From assembly GCA_021234155.1 (NCBI GenBank), contig JAJEKV010000063.1, positions 8,328,095-8,392,094 on the forward strand: a stretch of 64,000 bases of DNA. The letters are read 5' to 3'. Origin of the DNA: Isoetes taiwanensis. Lineage: Eukaryota > Streptophyta > Lycopodiopsida > Isoetales > Isoetaceae. Positions 11,522-22,125 of this stretch are shown piece by piece; positions within the stretch are counted from its first letter, which is position 1, and every line of letters starts with the position of its first letter. The position numbers were made by a program, and so were the translations under genes. Below the pieces are notes generated by a model. It searched no databases and had not been told where the DNA came from. It worked only from the letters and a program-made list of their open reading frames with translations.

Positions 11522-12380
11522 GCATCCTATTATCCCTATAGGGAATGTTTGCCATGTTCACAACTTCTGTCTGATTCTTAGGATTCATGTCACTGGACAG
11601 TTTCAGCCCTTGTACAATTGGTGTTCTAGATATGTTACAGTCCAGCATATGAAATCGTTTCAACATACCTTCAATGTTGCTTGTTTGAGTGATTTGCAAG
11701 ATGTTTTTGGATGTTTTTCGTATAATCTCCATAACTAGAAACTTCTTTACCCCTCCTAAGACTGTCATCTTATACTTGCTAGTTAGTATAAGCTTGTAAT
11801 GCTCCAATATTTCAGCAGTACTTGGTATGAGAATATTATCATCAACATATAAGACCAGAATGCAAAATTGACTTCCCTTGTTCAAAATGTAAACATTACT
11901 ATCATTCTGAAACTTTGTGAAGCCTTGTTGTTGCACGTATTCATCAATGCATTTGTACCACATTCTAGGAGATTGCTTGAGCCCATATACTGCACGGTTG
12001 AGTTTTCAAACAAGTCCTTCCCCTTTGACTTCAAAACCTGGTACTTGTCTCATGTAGATCTCCTCATCTAATTCTGCATTCAGAAAGGCAGTACTGACAT
12101 CCATGTGATGTACTTCCAGACCATGTGCATTTGCAAATGCTAACAAAATTCTGATGCTCGTCAATTTCACTATTGGTGAAAATGTTTCGTCATAGTCCAT
12201 CCCTTTCCTTTGAATAAATTATTGTGCAACCAATCTTGCCCTAAATTTTTGTTCTCCATTTAGACCCGTTTTAATTTTATAAACCCACTTACTTCCTACT
12301 ACATTTTTCCCTACTGGTTTCTTCACTACATCATATGTTTGAGTCCTATCGAATGCAAGCATTTCTTCCTTCATGGCATT
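11490..12380 (-). pseudogene. Copia reverse transcriptase (stop and frameshifts)
   Basis: The minus strand from 12380 encodes the copia RT start with VGSKWVYKIK. An in-frame TAA follows RARLVAQ, where the family has a Lys or Gly next to F/S-Q. The frame then resumes with GMDYDETFSPIVK, MDVSTAFLNAELDEEIYM and, in another frame (11963-11490), the catalytic LYVDDNIL motif. Fingers and palm are thus represented, but not in one frame. This domain copies the element RNA into DNA. Loss of the reading frame means the copy cannot make its own enzyme, if the breaks are real. Confidence 0.9.
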
Positions 12381-12738
12381 TACCTATAGACCTCATGATC
12401 TAGTTCAATGCCCTTTTTAAGCTTGTCTATTTCTATTTTTCTTTTCTTCTTCTCTTTATTTATTGCCATATCATCATCTTTACTCATCCTTTCAACATTT
12501 TCATCCAGTACCTGTGATTGATTATCATTCCTTTCTATGCTTGCATCAAGCTTTGAGTTTTCCACACATGTCACATTGTCACCAATTTCAGATTTCGCTT
12601 CTTGAGAGGAGTCATTATCAATGTCTTATGTCCCTATTAAAATTTCCACTGTTCATGTCCAGCTTTGGTTCTGGCTGAGATGCTTTGTTCTTGTCCTTGT
12701 ATACTACATTTTCACCAAACTCTCCATCCCGCTAATAA

Positions 12739-13244
12739 TTATTTGACTCCCTTCCATGTGACACATCCTATATCCCTTTGTCTGCTCATCATACCTAGTA
12801 AATAACATTTTATAGACCTATCATTAAGCTTTTTTCTCATCTCTTCAGGAACATGGGTATACCTTACACACCCATATGTTTTGAATATGATATAGTCAGG
12901 TATGTTCACATTCCACATTTCTTCAGGAGTTTTACCTTTAATACTAACAGATGGAAGCTTATTTTGAATAAGCACATCAGTTTTGACTGTTTCATCCCAG
13001 AGAAAATTAGGCATACCTGACTGTTTAAGCATAGAGCATATAGTATCAAGAATTGTCCTGTTCTTTCTATCTGCTACCTCATTTTGTTGTGGTGTGAATC
13101 TCATGTCAGCTGCCTCCTGATGCCTCGATCCCTGTAATGTTTTATAAAGGCTTCTGATAGGAATTCTCCACCCCTATCAAACCTAATACATTTTATTTTT
13201 CTTCCAGTTTGCCTTTCAACTTCTTGTTCGAATATTTTATAAGC
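12739..13244 (-). pseudogene. Copia integrase core, N-terminal part deleted
   Basis: The segment just before 13110 on the minus strand contains RKIKCIRFDRGGEF, the second catalytic Asp region. A frameshift follows, then RFTPQQNEVADRKNRTILD. The family sequence there is usually QQNGVAERKNR, so the position of the third catalytic residue (Glu) is Asp here and a Gly is Glu. The zinc-binding N-terminus and first Asp are absent, because the gag frame ends at 13245 with a stop and the integrase picks up immediately after it. The region to 12380 is a lysine-rich linker toward RT. Confidence 0.85.
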
Positions 13245-14195
13245 CTAAAAAGCTTGGTCTTTTCGTCTTAGTATGCCTCTTCTCCTTGCATTAAAACCCC
13301 TTCCTCTTCCAGAGTCCTCTCTAGGATTATCATTTCTACCTCTGCCTCTAGCATAGTCTTTGGGACTAGAACATTTTGTTGTCACATGTCCAAACCCACT
13401 ACAATTATAGCATTTAGTTTCCTTCGCATTCTGCAGGCAGTTGTTCTTTAAGTGTCCATAGTTGCACATATAACATGGATCAAGACTACTTTTATCACTG
13501 CTCTTTCCTTTTCCTTTTGCAGTAAACAAAATTTCAGCTTCCTCATTAGCATCATTTTTAATTCCTTTCTGCTCAAGCTCAGTTTTTACCATTAATCTGC
13601 CTCCTCTCTACCCTTTGCAACATTTCAGACTAAAGTGGACAAATGATCATAATTTAAAAAAGCCCGAGCTATGGACATTGCCTGATGGTCTCTAATGATA
13701 ATCACTCTTTCAGCTTCCAAGTCTGCAACCAGGTTATCAAATCTCTGAAAGAATCCAATGATGTTATCTTTCTCATGGAATTTTAAATTCCTCAATTCCC
13801 TATCCGACAAATCAAGTTGAGATGAAGTTTTATTCTCATATGTTGTAATGAGATACTTTGCCTCTCACCTTCAGCAAAATACTAGATCCAAATTTAATTG
13901 TTATAATACTCTTTGCCTCAATTAATTTAGCAGTCATATCTTCTTCACAACTTGTTACCGCAGTGGTATCTTCACCTTCTTTTGAGCTTGAACTTGTAGC
14001 AGTGATAATGACAGCCTTGTTCCTGCTACTCCCGCTACTTGTCTGCTCCACTTGTTCAGCATCTCTTGTAACATACGTCCACAGGCCTTCTACTTCCAAT
14101 AAATCTTTGATTTTCTCCTTCCATACTTGGAATCCCCCTGTTCCCTTAAAAACATCCACAACACTTAGCAATGATGCCCCTAGTCTAGTAGACAT
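13245..14195 (-). pseudogene. Copia gag with CCHC knuckle (frameshifted)
   Basis: The likely start is the Met at 14195, just downstream of the primer site. The first frame (to 13836) contains FQVWKEKIKDLLEVEGLW, typical of copia gag. A second frame (13810-13625) continues the capsid region, and a third (13592-13245) carries CYNCSGFGHVTTKC, a CX2CX4HX4C knuckle, preceded by a weaker CYMCNYGHLKNNC that lacks one residue of spacing. An Arg/Gly-rich tail follows. Gag packages element RNA. At least two frameshifts interrupt it. Confidence 0.85.
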
Positions 14196-14197
14196 TT

Positions 14198-14209
14198 GCT
14201 CTAATACCA
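14198..14209 (-). other. Copia primer binding site
   Basis: The minus strand reads TGGTATTAGAGC next to the 5' LTR. This is the initiator tRNA-Met site TGGTATCAGAGC with one transition. Confidence 0.85.
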
Positions 14210-14211
14210 AA

Positions 14212-14671
14212 TGAAAATTTGCACTAAACAATTTGTGTGAATGTAAAATATCTAGTTAACAATATGAATGACTAGATATTACTAGATATTATAATTGCAC
14301 CAGTTAAGAAAACTTCAAAATAACTCTATTCAAAAAAATAATTGAATAGGTACTGTTCATTTGCACTAGGTCGAACGTTCAATTATAACCCGACAGCCCA
14401 AGCCTGCTATCGTGAACAGCTTCTGAAGTTTTCTCATTCATATGTATACACATTGAATTTATTTAATAGGGCTGGAACCGGCCACTTAGGCATCAGTTCG
14501 GCCGCTCAGGGAAATATACCTAAAATTTGAATGATATTTGACTCCAACTTATTCTATTCTATTCTATTCTATTAGACCGTCAATATGTTTCCAATTGTGT
14601 TGACTGAAATAATAACCATTGACATGCCTCTGATAAATTCCTCTGAAAGATTCGCATGACCTATTTCATCA
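14212..14671 (-). repeat. Copia 5' LTR (460 bp)
   Basis: It starts TGAAAATTTGC and ends TTTCATCA on the plus strand, matching 10420-10852. It contains an expanded TTCTA pentamer run around 14552-14573 and two blocks absent from the other LTR. Confidence 0.9.
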
Positions 14672-14676
14672 CGAGC

Positions 14677-16344
14677 TAATTATCACATATAAGTTTCAGC
14701 TCATACTACAAGAAAAAAAACATTACTGTTCAATTTGTGCACATAAAAACCATATAATTATAGATTACATAGTGTATTACTCTAAAATATCATAATGAAA
14801 AGGATGCAGAGACAACAAGGAAAAATAAGCTATTTCTGGAAATTGCATGATTAGTAACTGAACCTTGCGCTCCAAAGTAGGGAATTCTCCTCTTAATGTG
14901 TTTGTAAGGATAAATGTTAAAAGGAGACGAACTTGAAAGAAAATTGCAGAATTGATGTTTTGGCACTACATAAAGTATTTTGAGATTCTACGAAGTAAAT
15001 AGAATTACCAATTTTCCTGGCACAAATGCAAACTATATATTTCTTTGGATTCAATACACTATTGACAACAAGCTATTGGTTGAAAGGAGCAATAAAAAGC
15101 AAGTGGTAAGTCAAATGAAGTAGCAAGTTGTTATTGGCATTACCTTGCTCAAGAATACATAAATTAATATCATCTACAATTTGCATCACACCAACAATCT
15201 TAAACCTCTTAAAGATGAATATCGAAATGATCTTCTACTATAGAGACACATAGATTGTCAAATGCAGGATTAAAAAAATTGGCATACTACCAAGTGAAAA
15301 ATCAACATTTAGATTAATTATACAAAAGCATATTTAAGCAAATGAGGCATACGATGCAATGTTACTGACTACAGAAGGAGCGGGCTGCCTAAATATTTTT
15401 GGTATTGCCAATTGAAATGAGCTGTCCACTCCAAAACCAGACTTGCATTCTTACAAGGTATGAACTCGTCAAAGAATTGCATCTAATCATGTTGTGAGAT
15501 GATGGTCTAGCATCCTTGTGAATAATGCAAAACGTGATGCTTTTTCTAAAATAATAGGTATATTTTAGTGCCTTCATTCTTATAATTTGATAATTTATTC
15601 TTTTGACTTTCATTCATCATGTCTTTATATCGAAGACCATTATTTATGTATTAATCCCATGTGAGCATGAACAAGTTAGACTCGGTGGAATCCTTAACTA
15701 AAGGAGATACATAGACTAGAAGCTTCTCTTTCTTTTTGTATTAATATTGATGGCATGTGAGCCAAATAAAGTAGACTTGGTAAGACCCTTTACTAAAGGA
15801 GATACATAGGTTAGAAGCTTCAACTTATTTTTGTTAGTATTGAAGTCCAAAACATGAGTTTAAGAAGATATTATTGTAATAAGAGAAAGCAACTTGCTTA
15901 CATAATAGCGTGATGGAGTTTTTTGATGTTAAAGTTCATTACATGATTAGGCTTCTTCAAAGTTTTCATGTCCTTCCAACACCATAGTTGGAAAGAGGAG
16001 TAGAAGAAAAACATCAACAATGATGGGTTTGGTGGGACTATGAATTTTGTTCAAGAAGTTAAATTAAAATCTCACCATTTGTTCGATTGTCAATCTTTCA
16101 CTCCATAGTTCTCTTAATTGTCTTGAGATGGGACCCATGAGAAGCAAATAAAGTGTGCTCCTGCTTCTCTTCCTCTCCATCATCAAGATCTAGTTTAACT
16201 ATGGGTTCTTTTACCATTTTCTTCCTCCTTGATGCACTCTTGTTTTTTGGTTTGGCGAGTGAGTGTATATTAATGTCATTCTCTAGTCTAAATGCTATTT
16301 CGATGTGCAACACAACATCATAACTGATGTTTGTTTTATTACAG
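14677..16344. other. AT-rich intergenic DNA with a degenerate tandem pair
   Basis: No coding region is supported. At about 15655-15740 and 15760-15835 a block repeats, with ACTAAAGGAGATACATAG followed by AGAAGCTTC in both copies. The sequence directly left of 16345 ends in TTTTATTACAG, a good intron 3' splice site for the following MACPF-like exon. Earlier exons of that gene were looked for here and not recognised. Confidence 0.5.
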
Positions 16345-17722
16345 GAGCAGCTGATGTGAACATTGGCCAAGTGCTCTATCTTCCAGAGACTAACTTATTG
16401 GGATCTATAAATCCCCAATGGACAATTTTTCAGGGGGATATTAGCTCGTTCATATACACAGAGAGCTTGAAAAACGCAGCTAGTTATTTTGACTTCAGCA
16501 AAAGCAGTGAAATTCTATATAATAAGGTAACTTAAATAAGATAGTTAGATAATAATTTTTACGTCATTCCATATGGAAACATCCAATATAGAGATGCCAT
16601 CAATTTGTCTTGGTAGTGCAGTTTTCAGAAACCTTCGGCATCAGGGGACCTGTCAAATTTGTGGAGCTCACTTTTCACCAGTCGTTCAGTAGCATCTCCG
16701 GAAACAGAAAGGATGTGGCCTCCCTAACCATCAACGTCTTTGCTTACAATCAGAAGTTGTCTCTGCGAAGTGAACTAAGAGGTGGCATACAACTGAGGTC
16801 AGATTTCCTAGAAGAACTTCATCAACTCCCAGAGAAATTTCATCCAGAAACTTCTCAACATCTATATCGCAATTTCATGCGAAAATGGGGTAGCCATTAT
16901 GTGTCTGCAGTCTATCAAGGTTCATGGATGCAGCAATGGAGTGTTGCATCTACCAGCAAAAATTACAAGGAGAGAGATTTCCAAGCCAATGCATGTGCTA
17001 AGATAGAAGGTATATCTAAGATAATACCATCCATTGATGGATGCGTTGGTGTGAGCATAGAGGAAAAAGAGGCCGCGTCAAAACTCTCTATGACCGGGTT
17101 TTTGCAAGTAAGATGAGGAGAGGCTTCCACAGCAGCAGCTCTCATTGTTGGTCGGACTGATGAGCTGGTGAAGTTATTCATAGAGGAGGGTCTTAGAAGT
17201 CAGCAAGCAGTACGCTATGAGTTCTTACCAGTGTGGAGGCAAATACTAGATATTTACCCTTCACCATCTTCCACGGAGTGGAAGATCGCTACGGCCATTG
17301 AGGCTTATTATGAAGGCTACCTTGCTTTTAGCTGCCCAACTCAACGTCTCAATTCTCCTAGTGTTATATTGCAAGAATTTAAGCCCACCCCAAATAATTT
17401 ATACATATGTGTTCGCAGATATGAAGGTTGTCTGACAGATGATGACTGCAACCTCACAATTGATATGAATGGTTGCTATTGCTATGGCGACTCTTGCATC
17501 TACAAGACTGCAGACAATCGAGCAGGAATCCAAACCAATTATGATGGCCAATCCACATATGTGGGACCAAACAAGTCCTGCTTCTTCAACTTTCCAACAT
17601 GTGATTGCCACTCAAAGTCGACAGAGGTGAATTGCAAGGACAACTATATCACAATATGGGATCAAGCAATCGATGGAATCTCCAATGAACATTATGTTGT
17701 AGTTGAGCGGTTTCTTGATTGA
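16345..17722 (+). pseudogene. MACPF (perforin-like) protein region, broken by one in-frame stop
   Basis: Two exons are visible: 16345-16526 and 16622-17722. They are separated by a 95-bp intron with AAG|GTAACT and GTGCAG borders that joins in phase 0. The second exon carries WGSHYV, the MACPF signature form (Y/W-G-S/T-H), and later VRYEFLPVWRQI, typical of the MACPF end. A cysteine-rich tail follows (CLTDDDC and GCYCYGDSC among its motifs). MACPF proteins assemble membrane pores; in ferns some act as insecticidal proteins. An in-frame TGA at 17114-17116 interrupts the domain, and the same frame continues to a stop at 17722. The 5' exons are missing from view. It could be a young pseudogene or carry one sequencing error. 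Confidence 0.75.
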
Positions 17723-18600
17723 CCCCCCCTCCTCCCCAAAAAAAAAAAAAACCCACTTTTTTGATCTCTACAAATATGCACCTTCGCCAAGTAAATGCCA
17801 AGTAAATGCCCCTATTATTTTGCTATATATTCTGAATGAGGTGCACCTTGGATTACCATAGTCGTCGGATTCGTCGATCCTATGACCCATATCATATGTT
17901 GGGACCTCTGGGCACCTCTTGTTTCGCTTATAGTCATTTATCATTGGAGGCGCCTATGATTTTGAAATATAAAATACGAGTTCGCCTAAGGTTTTGAGGG
18001 AATATCGAACCTCTATACAGCTTTGCCTAAGATTTTAGAATATGAAATACGGAGGCCCGAACCTCTACCAAAATAACTCAATGTTCTAATAAGACTACCT
18101 TAATCAATATACTCAATGAGCTATTGTGATTATTTTTTATCTTGAAGCTATTTCTAACAAACTATTCAATTGTTTTAGAATATATTGTCTATGATTTCGG
18201 GAATTGTTATTTTTACATCCATATCAAATCCCCCTAGAACCCCCAGGTATTTTGCTACATAATCATTTGCATTACCAATATACTCATTATATCTTTTAGA
18301 TAATAAAAAGCATTCACGATTTTTTGAAATGCAATGAAGGGCTATGGAAGGAAAATGAAGGTCAGTTCGAAAGGCAATGAAGGGCAATCAATACATTTAT
18401 AGTACATGCGTCATCCACATGCTTTTTTGAGCATGTGAATTAAATAACAATCTAGTTGGTTGTAAAATTAAGTAGGATATATAAAGATAAAGATAAACTT
18501 TTTATCGTCCACGAGAATCCAGTCGGGTTATGGGACCCAAAAATGGAAACTAGGAGGAGGGAAGCTTGGCATATGATAGACATAATGAAAATGCAACATA
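17723..18600. other. Gene-free stretch with a short degenerate repeat
   Basis: The MACPF-like stop is followed by a C-run and A-run (17721-17754). At 17955-18065 a block with TCGAACCTCTA or CCGAACCTCTA occurs twice, each after a GATTTT or GGTTTT run. I see no gene here. Confidence 0.5.
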
Positions 18601-18985
18601 GTCGATGAGAGAAAAAGAAGTTCTCTACTGCTTGTTCTTGTTTGCCTGTACTTTCGGATCAGGAGCGCATTGTGGTGTTGTTTCTAGGTTTTTATCGGAT
18701 CTCACCTTAATCTGGTCTTCTATGGCACTGTTACTTCCTAGATCTACATCTGGGTTTCCTTTCTTTTGTAAATACTTCCCATCTGGCGACCATGGGCATA
18801 TGAATTCTTCCTATCTGGCCTATTGTGGAGCCCGAAATAAGGTCCTAAGGTCTTGTACTGTTTTTTATTAATAAAATCTAAACATCTTGCCCACAAAAAA
18901 AAAAAAAAAAAAAAAAACTTGTAATGTTTTTTTATTAATAAAATCTAAACATCTTGCCCACAAAAAAAAAAAAAAAAAAAAAAAC
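18601..18985 (+). mobile_element. Retroposon 3' end with duplicated poly(A) tail
   Basis: The end unit GTTTTTTATTAATAAAATC...CATCTTGCCCAC is followed by a run of about 25 A residues at 18893-18917. The unit plus a second A run is then repeated, ending at 18985. Poly(A) tails mark reverse transcription by LINE machinery. The last 50 bases resemble the 3' ends of the LINE-like pieces at 24.6 kb and 41.1 kb (TTGTA...TTATTAATAAAA). The left boundary is uncertain. ATGCAACA near 18590 and GTGCAACA after the tail are a weak candidate target duplication. Confidence 0.55.
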
Positions 18986-18989
18986 AAGT

Positions 18990-19300
18990 GCAACAAATCT
19001 CAATGGCCCGAGGAAATGTATATTAACCCATATGGACAAAGGCTGCCAGAAAACAATGCTTAAAGCCACAAGCAGTTTAAAGAGAGCTATAACATGCCTT
19101 TGAGGACCGAACCTATGTACATAGCAGAATGCGGAGACAACTTGTGGCTAGGGGTGAAAGGCCAATCAAGATCGGATATAGTTGGTTTTCTGTAAAATCT
19201 ATTGAGGTAGAGCGCACTTACAATAATGGCCTGAGGTAAATTTAAAGCACTCCATGGGCTAAGGTGGACCCAAGCTTGACCAATCCTAACAGCAAATGCC
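18990..19300 (+). rRNA. Mitochondrial-type LSU rRNA fragment, segments out of order
   Basis: From about 19093 the sequence follows large-subunit rRNA: GAGGACCGAACC, ACTTGTGGCTAGGGGTGAAA, GGCCAATCAAGATCGG, ATAGTTGGTTTTCTG and TATTGAGGTAGAGCG, then GACCAATCCTAACAGCAAATGCC. This corresponds to roughly 780-930 of E. coli 23S. The preceding 19040-19085 (GCTTAAAGCCACAAGCAG, TTTAAAGAGAGC) resembles a region that in E. coli lies further downstream, near 1080-1110. The order is therefore permuted. GGCCAATCAAG with the rest of the context looks mitochondrial rather than plastid. It is a fragment and not expected to work, most likely a nuclear insertion of organelle DNA. Confidence 0.6.
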
Positions 19301-20500
19301 CCCAAGATATGCATTCATAATTGACCAAAAAACCACATCCATGCTGAAGACTACAAGAATTAAAAGCAACATTTACAAAACTAAATGCTTGGATTAATTA
19401 GATTATAGGACAAGCCAACATGTAACCCCTAAAACATGACATAGAAACAATTCTACATAAATGCAAAATCAGCATCCAACACTTGTTGTAAGAATATGAA
19501 ATAACCTAAGCTCTAATACAAAATCTATAAAGCCAAGATCCAAAAACCAATAGAGAATGATTCCAAGCACCAGAACGAATATTACTGTATGCCAAAACAA
19601 AATATCTCGAACTACCCACATAAGTTGTTAAGGTTTTTTTTTAGCACACCAGCCCTACCGGGCCTACAGCGTTTTCTGCAATTCTAGCCTATCCACCTGT
19701 CACCTCCACCTCATCAAAATCTCACCTCCACCTCATCAAAATCTCACATGGCATTATAAAAAACCGTTAGATCTTCATTTTCCAAAATCTAAGGCCATGA
19801 AAATTAGATAAGCTTAAAAAATTGGCAAGGAGATGACATCCGACGCTGCCGTTTGGTGAAGCAAAGCTTGTTCTCCACCAAACGTGCTTTAATCTAGTTT
19901 GTTTTTTCTTTTACTTTTCCTCTACTCTGTCCGCGTGGGCAGCCGTTAGTGTATGGCAATACAGATGGATTAGCCTATTTTTCTATCGGACAGATATAAA
20001 GAGCAGGCCAAGCGGCCAAGCCCTAGCTATGCGATGATCACCAAATCCGATGGTGCAGTTCGAAGGTGGCCCTTGCTTCTAAAATGGGCATGTACGCAAG
20101 GAAAAGGAGAGACCCAACAGCCAAATCCAGCCAAATCCTGCCCAGACTGAAGATAGCTCCTCCCTACCAGTTGAGTCTGTCAAGGACCGAACTCAGGATG
20201 TAGCCAGTGATGGAACTGGCAACCGAAATAATATGCCTAAAGAAATCCGAGGCTCCCCAGGCCGTGAACCTACCCGTCATTGTGACTGGGAGAAGGGAGG
20301 CAGGTGCGCTGACTTTTGATCTCTGTTTGTTCAATCTAGAGCTCTTTTGTATTATTTTCCATTCGATCATAACAAATCAAATGCCTAAGTTAGAGAATTT
20401 TTAAGATAGCTTAAATTCAAATCGATATTACTCTCTCGTTGTGGCATCATCATCCATACATGCAGAATGGCATCCAACAGAAGTTTTAACTAACCTTGAA
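19301..20500. other. Intergenic DNA
   Basis: No gene is supported. Around 19700-19745 the 23-base unit CACCTCCACCTCATCAAAATCT occurs twice in tandem. A short stem (GTTTGGTG...CACCAAAC) lies at about 19853-19885. Confidence 0.5.
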
Positions 20501-20514
20501 TTTGTTAGAAACAT

Positions 20515-20966
20515 CATTCTAGTCAGATGCATATTGCTGAAGGTAGCTATTAGCTTCTTCGTGGATCTGTACAACGCCAAAATGCAGTTTTGAAAGAAGA
20601 CTATTGCTTGAGCTCTTCTCTTGAGAGTGACGGTACGCCAGTATAAGTGCGTAGAAAATGAAAGCAAAGGCCCATTTGAGCATTGGCGCAATATGGAAAA
20701 GGATTTCTGTTTTAACTGTGTTTCTTCACAACCTAGTCCTTTATCCTCTTCCGTACTAAAAAACAATGACTGTAATGCATAAGAAACTAGAGTTAGTTAC
20801 CTGTGCTTCTGCCAGGCAGATGAGGTGCATCATTGCTGCCATTGATGGTGTAACTTCAGGTGGTCTGTCATTAGGTAGATTTGTAATCAATCCTGGTAAC
20901 AAGTTATGTGCTATATAATGGAAAACACCAGCAGCCTTTCTAAGAATTGTAGCCAAATTAACATAT
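20515..20966 (-). pseudogene. BRO1-like domain gene fragment (two exon pieces)
   Basis: On the minus strand, exon 20966-20801 has good splice borders (ATTGCAG before it, CACAG|GTAACT after it). It encodes a stretch with LRKAAGVFHYIAHNLLP, DRPPEVTPS and MMHLICLAEAQ. A second piece at about 20640-20522 encodes EKSSSNSLLSKLHFGVV and then EEANSYLQQYASD before a stop. These match, in order, the middle of plant endosomal BRO1-domain proteins, where PPEA...LICLAEAQ is followed by AEEKG..LLAKLHYGV. BRO1 domains bind ESCRT-III in membrane sorting. I found no flanking exons with confidence, though an open segment with a GT donor lies at 21033-21215. It is probably a gene relic or a partial duplicate. 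Confidence 0.6.
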
Positions 20967-21811
20967 CTGCAATTATGAGAAATTCTCATCATTGGACAGA
21001 CGGGCTTAGCAGAAGAAAGGAACCTTGCTTACCAAGTGGCAGTGTTGATGTTGCCTGTGCACAGGAAGTGCAACACAGGGGCAGTTAGCCTTTTGTTCAA
21101 ACCGAAATCAGAGCTTTTCCAGCCCTCCACAGCTGCATTGAAATCTCTGGCTATCCTTCTGGAGAACACAGAATTATATGGCCCAACACAGGCCAGTTTC
21201 AAGTAATCTGCATATTTCCAATGATATCTTTTCCTTAGAGCAAAGCCACTACACCAGAGCTTGCATGCCCTTGCTTCATCAAGAAGTCACAAAAATAGAA
21301 GAGGCCCAACGGCTCTTTCAGAAACTATCGGCTCCAATCAAAGGCATTAGCCATATTCCTGGTGAATAGGAGCAACTTCACCATATACTGTACGTCCAAC
21401 ATTGAACGTTGTTTCTGTAGTCTGATCTGGTGCCAATTTCAGTTTGAGTATTTGAATGGAATCTGGTACTCTGTCAAAACATTTCTGATATAAGTAACCT
21501 TAAAATCTTGTAGTTAGGATTAAAACAAATTATGCAAGTTTTTCAATAGAGTCGGCATACCAAGCTGTCTTTTGACAAAAAAACATCTCTTAGCTGCAGC
21601 CCATGCTTGCATTCAACCCATGCTTGGACTTGAGTGATGCCTATCCATTTTAATAGCTTTATAGTGTTTCATTCTATGTGCCATGCAAATGCAAGAAGAA
21701 AGATTCATCTGAATACTCGCTGGCTATAGAATTGTCAATCACTTACATTGTTGAAGGCATTTTAGCATTTTCTCCTTGTCTCTCAGAGAAACTTTACTGT
21801 CTGTAGAACAG

Positions 21812-22125
21812 GTACCGCTTGAACATTTGGGATTTACGATCATATTGGAGAAATTATTGTGAACAAACAGATGGTCTTGTCTGGGTTGTGGATTGTTCTG
21901 ATCTACGGCGACTTGATGATTGCAGAAAAGAACTCCAGGGTCTTTTAAAAGAGGAGGTACTCTCTAATAACCATATTGATGTTTTCATATTGGTAATGCA
22001 AATTTTGTGCCATTCTGGATCTTTTGTCACAGTTTCTCATGGTGTAATTTGTATGCCACTCTCTAAGATGATTCCTCATTTGCAGGCAAACAGAGATGCA
22101 GCAAAAAGGAGATCCAACTAAGGAA
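21812..22125 (+). pseudogene. ARL2 small-GTPase fragment lacking the G3 motif
   Basis: Exon 21812-21956 lies between AACAG and GAG|GTACTC splice borders. It encodes [27 protein letters not shown] and [20 protein letters not shown], which is ARF-like protein 2 (called TITAN5 in Arabidopsis). ARL2 helps tubulin folding cofactors. Between IWD and RSYW the family has VGGQKTI, the G3 switch that contacts GTP gamma-phosphate. Those seven codons are missing. A following TTTGCAG at 22079-22085 precedes ...CAAACAGAGATGC, a decayed version of the NKQD exon. Introns are kept, so this is a DNA-level copy, not a processed one. It is very unlikely to be functional. Confidence 0.8.

Larger units (their letters stand above)
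10415..14676 (-). mobile_element. Ty1/copia element with CGAGC target duplication
   Basis: The element proper is 10420-14671, flanked on both sides by CGAGC (10415-10419 and 14672-14676). On the minus strand the order is LTR, Met-type primer site, gag with CCHC knuckle, integrase core, RT, RNase H, purine tract, LTR. Integrase before RT identifies Ty1/copia. Protease and the N-terminal integrase part are missing, and frameshifts and stops break the rest, so it is defective. LTRs of 433 and 460 bp differ by many substitutions and indels, which suggests an old insertion. Confidence 0.92.

Noticed and set aside
17108..17131. A GTAAGA donor and a following ...CACAG could splice out the TGA in the MACPF-like region
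   Set aside because: The intron would be about 24 bases, far below plant minimum size. The frame is already the same on both sides of the stop, so no splice is needed.
19853..19885. Short inverted repeat as a possible MITE end
   Set aside because: Only one 8-base stem with a short loop; no paired termini or target duplication.
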